DNA from: Candidatus Hydrogenedens sp.
GTDB taxonomy: Bacteria; Hydrogenedentota; Hydrogenedentia; Hydrogenedentales; Hydrogenedentaceae
Length of the DNA stretch: 10,000 nt
Reading direction: 5' to 3'
NCBI GenBank assembly: GCA_020216745.1
Contig: JAIWNQ010000060.1
Span: 1 to 10,000, forward strand
The translations under genes were made by a program, and so were the position numbers. Under the pieces are notes generated by a model. That model did not search any database and was not told the origin of the DNA. It worked only from the letters and a program-made list of their open reading frames with translations. Of this stretch, positions 6,957 through 10,000 are shown in pieces (positions within the stretch are counted from its first letter, which is position 1; each line of letters starts with the position of its first letter).

Positions 6957-6986
6957 TTGATTATACTATGAATAAAATTTTATTAT
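6957..6986. promoter_or_regulatory. Divergent promoter region between the Tat isomerase and the glycosyltransferase
   Basis: For the plus strand, TTGATT (6957-6962) lies 18 bp before TATTAT (6981-6986), which would give a ~60 nt leader to the glycosyltransferase. For the minus strand, a perfect TATAAT (6960-6965) lies upstream of the isomerase but without a good -35 box. The boxes overlap, so the two promoters may compete. A 14 bp palindrome (AATAAAATTTTATT, 6971-6984) sits inside the plus-strand spacer. All assignments are tentative because the region is AT-rich. Confidence 0.4.
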
Positions 6987-7052
6987 CGAGTTTGCAATAT
7001 ATATTATAAAAGTAACGAATCAAGAAAAACATTAACATCATAAATAAGGTGT

Positions 7053-8018
7053 ATGCTTAATAAAATGAATTTGTCTTTCGTAATACCTGCCTTCAATGAA
7101 GAATTAACAATCGAACCCTTAATCGAAGGGATTATCACTCATTCAAAACCACATAACATACAAATTATTCTTATTGACGATGGAAGTTCTGACCAAACAT
7201 TCTCCTCAATGAAAAAAATGCAAGAAAAATACCCATCAGAAATAGAAATTATAAAATTCCGAAGAAACTTCGGTAAAAGTTGTGCACTTGCTACAGGCTT
7301 TAAAAATGCCACAGGCGATATAGTTATTACAATGGATGCGGACCTACAAGACGACCCCAAAGAAATTCCCAGATTAATTGAAAAAATTCAGGAAGGCTAC
7401 GATGTTGTCTGTGGTTGGAAAAAACACCGCTTTGACCCATGGCACAAAACAATCCCGTCAAAAATATATAATGCCTTCATCCGCAAAGTTTTTAAGGTGC
7501 CTCTGCATGATATAAATACAGGCTTCAAAGCCTTCCGCAAGGAAGTTATCCAAAATATACCCCTGTATGGTGAAATGCATCGACTTATTGCTGTCCTTGC
7601 AGTAGAATCAGGTTTTAAAATCACTGAAATCCCAGTTGAACACCATCCAAGAAAATATGGCAAATCAAAATTCGGTTTTAATCGATTTTTCCATGGTGCC
7701 GTTGATGTCTATACAGTATGGTTTCTGTCAAAGCACGGTCAATCCCCAGCATACTTCTTTACAAAACGTGGCTTATTATCCATAGCATTAGGTTCATTAG
7801 GATTAATTGCGAGTCTCGCAGGATTCTATATTCATGGCGACCAACTAAGATATGTATTTTTAGGAACTGTTAGTACCGTATTCATTGGAATTGGTTTCTT
7901 AACCATCGGCATCGGACTAATTGCTGAAATACTGCGTAGAGAATTCTCATTCCAACAAAAAAACATATATGTAGATGTCATATTAACATCTGATAAAAAA
8001 CCTATCAATAACAAATAA
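7053..8018 (+). CDS. Membrane-anchored family 2 glycosyltransferase (dolichyl/polyprenyl-phosphate sugar transferase type)
   Basis: Transfers a sugar from a nucleotide donor, probably to a polyprenyl-phosphate carrier at the inner face of the cytoplasmic membrane, for glycan or lipid modification. It has 321 residues. The GT-A domain starts SFVIPAFNEE (8-17) and has DDGSSD (42-47), RNFGKSCALATGF (71-83) and the metal-binding DAD within MDADLQDDP (94-102). It also has INTGFKAF (154-161) and HHPRKYGKSKFG (197-208), typical of the DPM1/ArnC/GtrB-like group. Two hydrophobic segments (~241-260 and ~268-293) form the C-terminal membrane anchor. The start is ambiguous: AAGGTG (7046-7051) is 1 nt from the ATG at 7053 and 13 nt from the ATG at 7065, so neither spacing is ideal. 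A further large gene begins 28 bp downstream, making an operon likely. Donor and acceptor sugars cannot be read from the sequence. Confidence 0.94.
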   Translation: MLNKMNLSFVIPAFNEELTIEPLIEGIITHSKPHNIQIILIDDGSSDQTFSSMKKMQEKYPSEIEIIKFRRNFGKSCALATGFKNATGDIVITMDADLQDDPKEIPRLIEKIQEGYDVVCGWKKHRFDPWHKTIPSKIYNAFIRKVFKVPLHDINTGFKAFRKEVIQNIPLYGEMHRLIAVLAVESGFKITEIPVEHHPRKYGKSKFGFNRFFHGAVDVYTVWFLSKHGQSPAYFFTKRGLLSIALGSLGLIASLAGFYIHGDQLRYVFLGTVSTVFIGIGFLTIGIGLIAEILRREFSFQQKNIYVDVILTSDKKPINNK

Positions 8019-8033
8019 AACATACCTATATAT

Positions 8034-8038
8034 AAGGA
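8034..8038 (+). promoter_or_regulatory. Ribosome binding site of the large glycosidase-like gene
   Basis: AAGGA, 8 nt before the ATG at 8047 in the 28 bp gap after the glycosyltransferase. It supports the first of several clustered in-frame ATGs (8047, 8050, 8059) as the start of an edge-truncated gene. Confidence 0.65.
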
Positions 8039-8046
8039 AATATCCT

Positions 8047-10000
8047 ATGATGTATTTTATGACATTATTATTAATCTTAAAAGCATGGGAATTACCAGCC
8101 CCAATAGATAAAGAGCCAGTCCCTTCTGCCTTTTTCAAAGATAGATTACATACATATATATGGCTAAATTGGTCTGTTGTCCCAACTAAAAAAATAGCCG
8201 AAACTATCGGAGCCAAAGAAGAAGACATCTTATCTATTGGGAAACGAATGGGATTACCTGACCCACCTCATTTAACAACACAAGAATTAGCACAATTGCA
8301 TTGCACAATTATCCGTCGGAACTGGCATTTATTACCCTATGAGCAAATTATGAAATTATTGGGTTGGAACAGCCATCAATTAGCATATACACTACGAGAA
8401 GATGATTTCCTATTTATTAAATTAGGCAATTTCAAACCAAAATGTGAACCTCTAATTTTTGAGGAACCTGATAAAGACACAATCCAATATGAAGAACAGA
8501 TTGGAAACACTATCAAAAGACTATTTCCAAACGGTATATCTTCATGGGAAGAAAGACCTTTACATTTCATTGAAGAACTAAAAAAAGAAATCCCATTAGA
8601 AAAACAAACCAAAAAAATAGATATTACAAATGCACCTACGAAATACTGCTCATCTTACTTCCTACATTATGGAGACCCATTTTCAGACCTCGAAAAGTCT
8701 TATCCAATGGGATACATTCAAAAACTTCATGAATTGGGTGTAAATGGTATATGGCTACAAGCGGTCCTTTATTTATTAACCCCATTCCCATGGGACCCAT
8801 CCATTAGTGAAGGTTGGGAAAAACGATTAGAAAATCTAAGTATCTTCTCCCAAAAACTAAAAAATGAAGGCGTCAACGTTTTCCTATACTTAAACGAACC
8901 CCGAGCAATGCCTAATTCTTTTTATGAAAAGTTCCCAGAATTAAAAGGCGTGAACGAAGGCGATTTTTCCGCTCTTTGTACTTCTAATCCTGATGTTCAA
9001 AACTATATCAAAAATGCAATAAAAATGATTTGTGAAAAAGTTCCTGAGTTAGGTGGCTTCTTTACTATCAGTGCATCCGAAAATCTTACAAATTGCTGGT
9101 CTCATCATCACGGAGAATATTGTCCCCGTTGTTCAAAACGAAATCCATCAGAGGTCATCGCAGAAGTTCATCAACTGATTCAATCGGGGATAGATTCTGC
9201 TCACTCGTCATGTAAACTCATCGCATGGGATTGGGGCTGGCGTGATGATTGGGTCGAAGGAATCATTTCAAATTTACCATCCAGAACAGCCGTCATGAGC
9301 GTTAGCGAATGGGATATCTCAATAACTCGTGGAGGAGTAAATTCAGTCATCGGCGAATATAGTTTGACTGAGCCCGGACCCGGGCCACGTGCCTCACGCC
9401 ACTGGGAAATAGCAAAAAAATATAATCACCCTACCTTTGCAAAATTACAAATAGGAACAACATGGGAATTAGGTTCTGTCCCTTACATCCCCGTTCTTGA
9501 AAACGTCGCAACTCATGCCATCAGACTCCGCGAAAAAAAACTCGATGGATTTATGCTGGGCTGGACATTAGGGGGGTACCCATCCCCAAATATTCAAGTC
9601 TTCAATTTATTAATTGATAATCCCGAACTCGATATAGACAACGCATTAAAACAAGTAGCCGAAAAACGATTCGGTCAAACATTAGCCCCCATAATGGTCA
9701 AAACATGGAAACACATTACACAAGCTTTCAAAGAATACCCATTTCATATCATCGCTGTTTACCAATGTCCAGTACAGGTAGGTCCTTCAAATCCTCTCTG
9801 GGCTAAACCAACAGGATATAACGCTACCATGACAGGGTTCCCTTATGATGATGTAAAAAACTGGTGCGGAAATTTTCCACCAGAAATCTTTGCTAATCAA
9901 ATGGAAAAAATGGCTCGTGGGTTTAACGAAGCCATTCTTACCGCCAAAAATGAATTAAAAAATCTAAATGTGGATAATCAAGAGCATCTCTCCTCTTTTG
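8047..10000 (+). CDS. Large uncharacterised protein: HTH-like helical N-terminus plus TIM-barrel glycosidase-like body (3' end cut by window edge)
   Basis: The frame is open from the ATG at 8047 to the window end, 651 codons without a stop. I do not recognise a named family with confidence. Residues ~45-70 (TKKIAETIG, then EEDILSIGKRMGLP) and ~92-127 (NWHLLPYEQIMKLLG, then SHQLAYTLREDDFLFIKLG) read like two helix-turn-helix-like units. From ~200 the pattern is a (beta/alpha)8 barrel of a glycoside hydrolase: strand-like segments GVNGIWLQAVL (231-241), GVNVFLYLNEP (275-285), GGFFTISASEN (336-346), CKLIAWDWGW (389-398), AVMSVSEWD (415-423), FAKLQIGTTWELG (464-476) and DGFMLGWTLGGYP (500-512). 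Candidate acidic catalytic residues at strand ends are Glu345 and Asp395 or Glu421 (inference). CPRC (359-362) could bind metal. The first ~12 residues are hydrophobic but lack a basic n-region, so a signal peptide is doubtful. It is probably co-transcribed with the upstream glycosyltransferase, which hints at glycan processing. Confidence 0.72.
   Translation, partial: MMYFMTLLLILKAWELPAPIDKEPVPSAFFKDRLHTYIWLNWSVVPTKKIAETIGAKEEDILSIGKRMGLPDPPHLTTQELAQLHCTIIRRNWHLLPYEQIMKLLGWNSHQLAYTLREDDFLFIKLGNFKPKCEPLIFEEPDKDTIQYEEQIGNTIKRLFPNGISSWEERPLHFIEELKKEIPLEKQTKKIDITNAPTKYCSSYFLHYGDPFSDLEKSYPMGYIQKLHELGVNGIWLQAVLYLLTPFPWDPSISEGWEKRLENLSIFSQKLKNEGVNVFLYLNEPRAMPNSFYEKFPELKGVNEGDFSALCTSNPDVQNYIKNAIKMICEKVPELGGFFTISASENLTNCWSHHHGEYCPRCSKRNPSEVIAEVHQLIQSGIDSAHSSCKLIAWDWGWRDDWVEGIISNLPSRTAVMSVSEWDISITRGGVNSVIGEYSLTEPGPGPRASRHWEIAKKYNHPTFAKLQIGTTWELGSVPYIPVLENVATHAIRLREKKLDGFMLGWTLGGYPSPNIQVFNLLIDNPELDIDNALKQVAEKRFGQTLAPIMVKTWKHITQAFKEYPFHIIAVYQCPVQVGPSNPLWAKPTGYNATMTGFPYDDVKNWCGNFPPEIFANQMEKMARGFNEAILTAKNELKNLNVDNQEHLSSF

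Noticed and set aside
7139..7663. Minus-strand open frames opposite the glycosyltransferase
   Set aside because: They are shadows of the GT2 reading frame, with no recognisable motifs or RBS.
8376..8612. Minus-strand open frame inside the large glycosidase-like gene
   Set aside because: The plus-strand frame runs 651 codons unbroken through it with coherent domain-like sequence, so the minus frame is a shadow.
9370..9390. GC-rich patch containing overlapping GGACCCGGGCC symmetry in an AT-rich region
   Set aside because: It encodes a Pro-Gly-rich turn (EPGPGPR) in the continuing frame. Pro and Gly codons force GC, so a regulatory or recombination site is not needed to explain it.

Overview
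This AT-rich 10 kb window from a bacterial chromosome is densely packed with genes. It holds nine protein-coding genes, two of them cut by the window edges. I see no RNA genes, transposases, CRISPR arrays or phage genes. The mix is a type II secretion / pseudopilus cluster, a Tat-exported hydroxypyruvate-isomerase-like protein, a LarA-family protein, a GT2 glycosyltransferase and a large glycosidase-like protein. It suggests a Gram-negative, carbohydrate-using bacterium of the PVC/Hydrogenedentes kind. That placement is an impression from gene content, not a phylogenetic result.

Layout: (1) Positions 1-2805, minus strand, hold a tight secretion cluster read in the order gspI, gspJ, gspK, gspF. 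Adjacent genes overlap by 4 bp at the I/J and J/K junctions, and gspF continues past the left edge. (2) A 64 bp divergent intergenic region (2806-2869) contains a perfect 9-bp inverted repeat and weak promoter-like hexamers. (3) Positions 2870-4180, plus strand, encode a LarA-family (nickel-pincer cofactor) racemase-like enzyme that keeps the known cofactor residues. (4) Positions 4193-5893, minus strand, encode arginyl-tRNA synthetase, convergent with the LarA-like gene across only 12 bp. (5) Positions 6009-6896, minus strand, encode a TIM-barrel isomerase with a twin-arginine signal. (6) A divergent promoter region follows. (7) Positions 7053-8018, plus strand, encode a membrane-anchored polyprenyl-phosphate-type GT2. 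(8) Positions 8047 to the right edge, plus strand, encode a large protein with an HTH-like helical N-terminus and a TIM-barrel-like glycosidase body; it lies 28 bp after the glycosyltransferase and is probably co-transcribed with it.

The secretion genes form one functional unit: GspI, J and K are the minor pseudopilins that form the pseudopilus tip, and GspF is the inner-membrane platform. ArgS is a housekeeping gene. The remaining genes point to sugar and hydroxy-acid metabolism and to envelope glycosylation, but nothing in the sequence proves that they act together. I found no clear new multi-gene system. The best leads are the uncharacterised HTH-like/barrel protein, the LarA-family enzyme of unknown substrate, and the inverted repeat at the gspI/larA-like divergent promoter.
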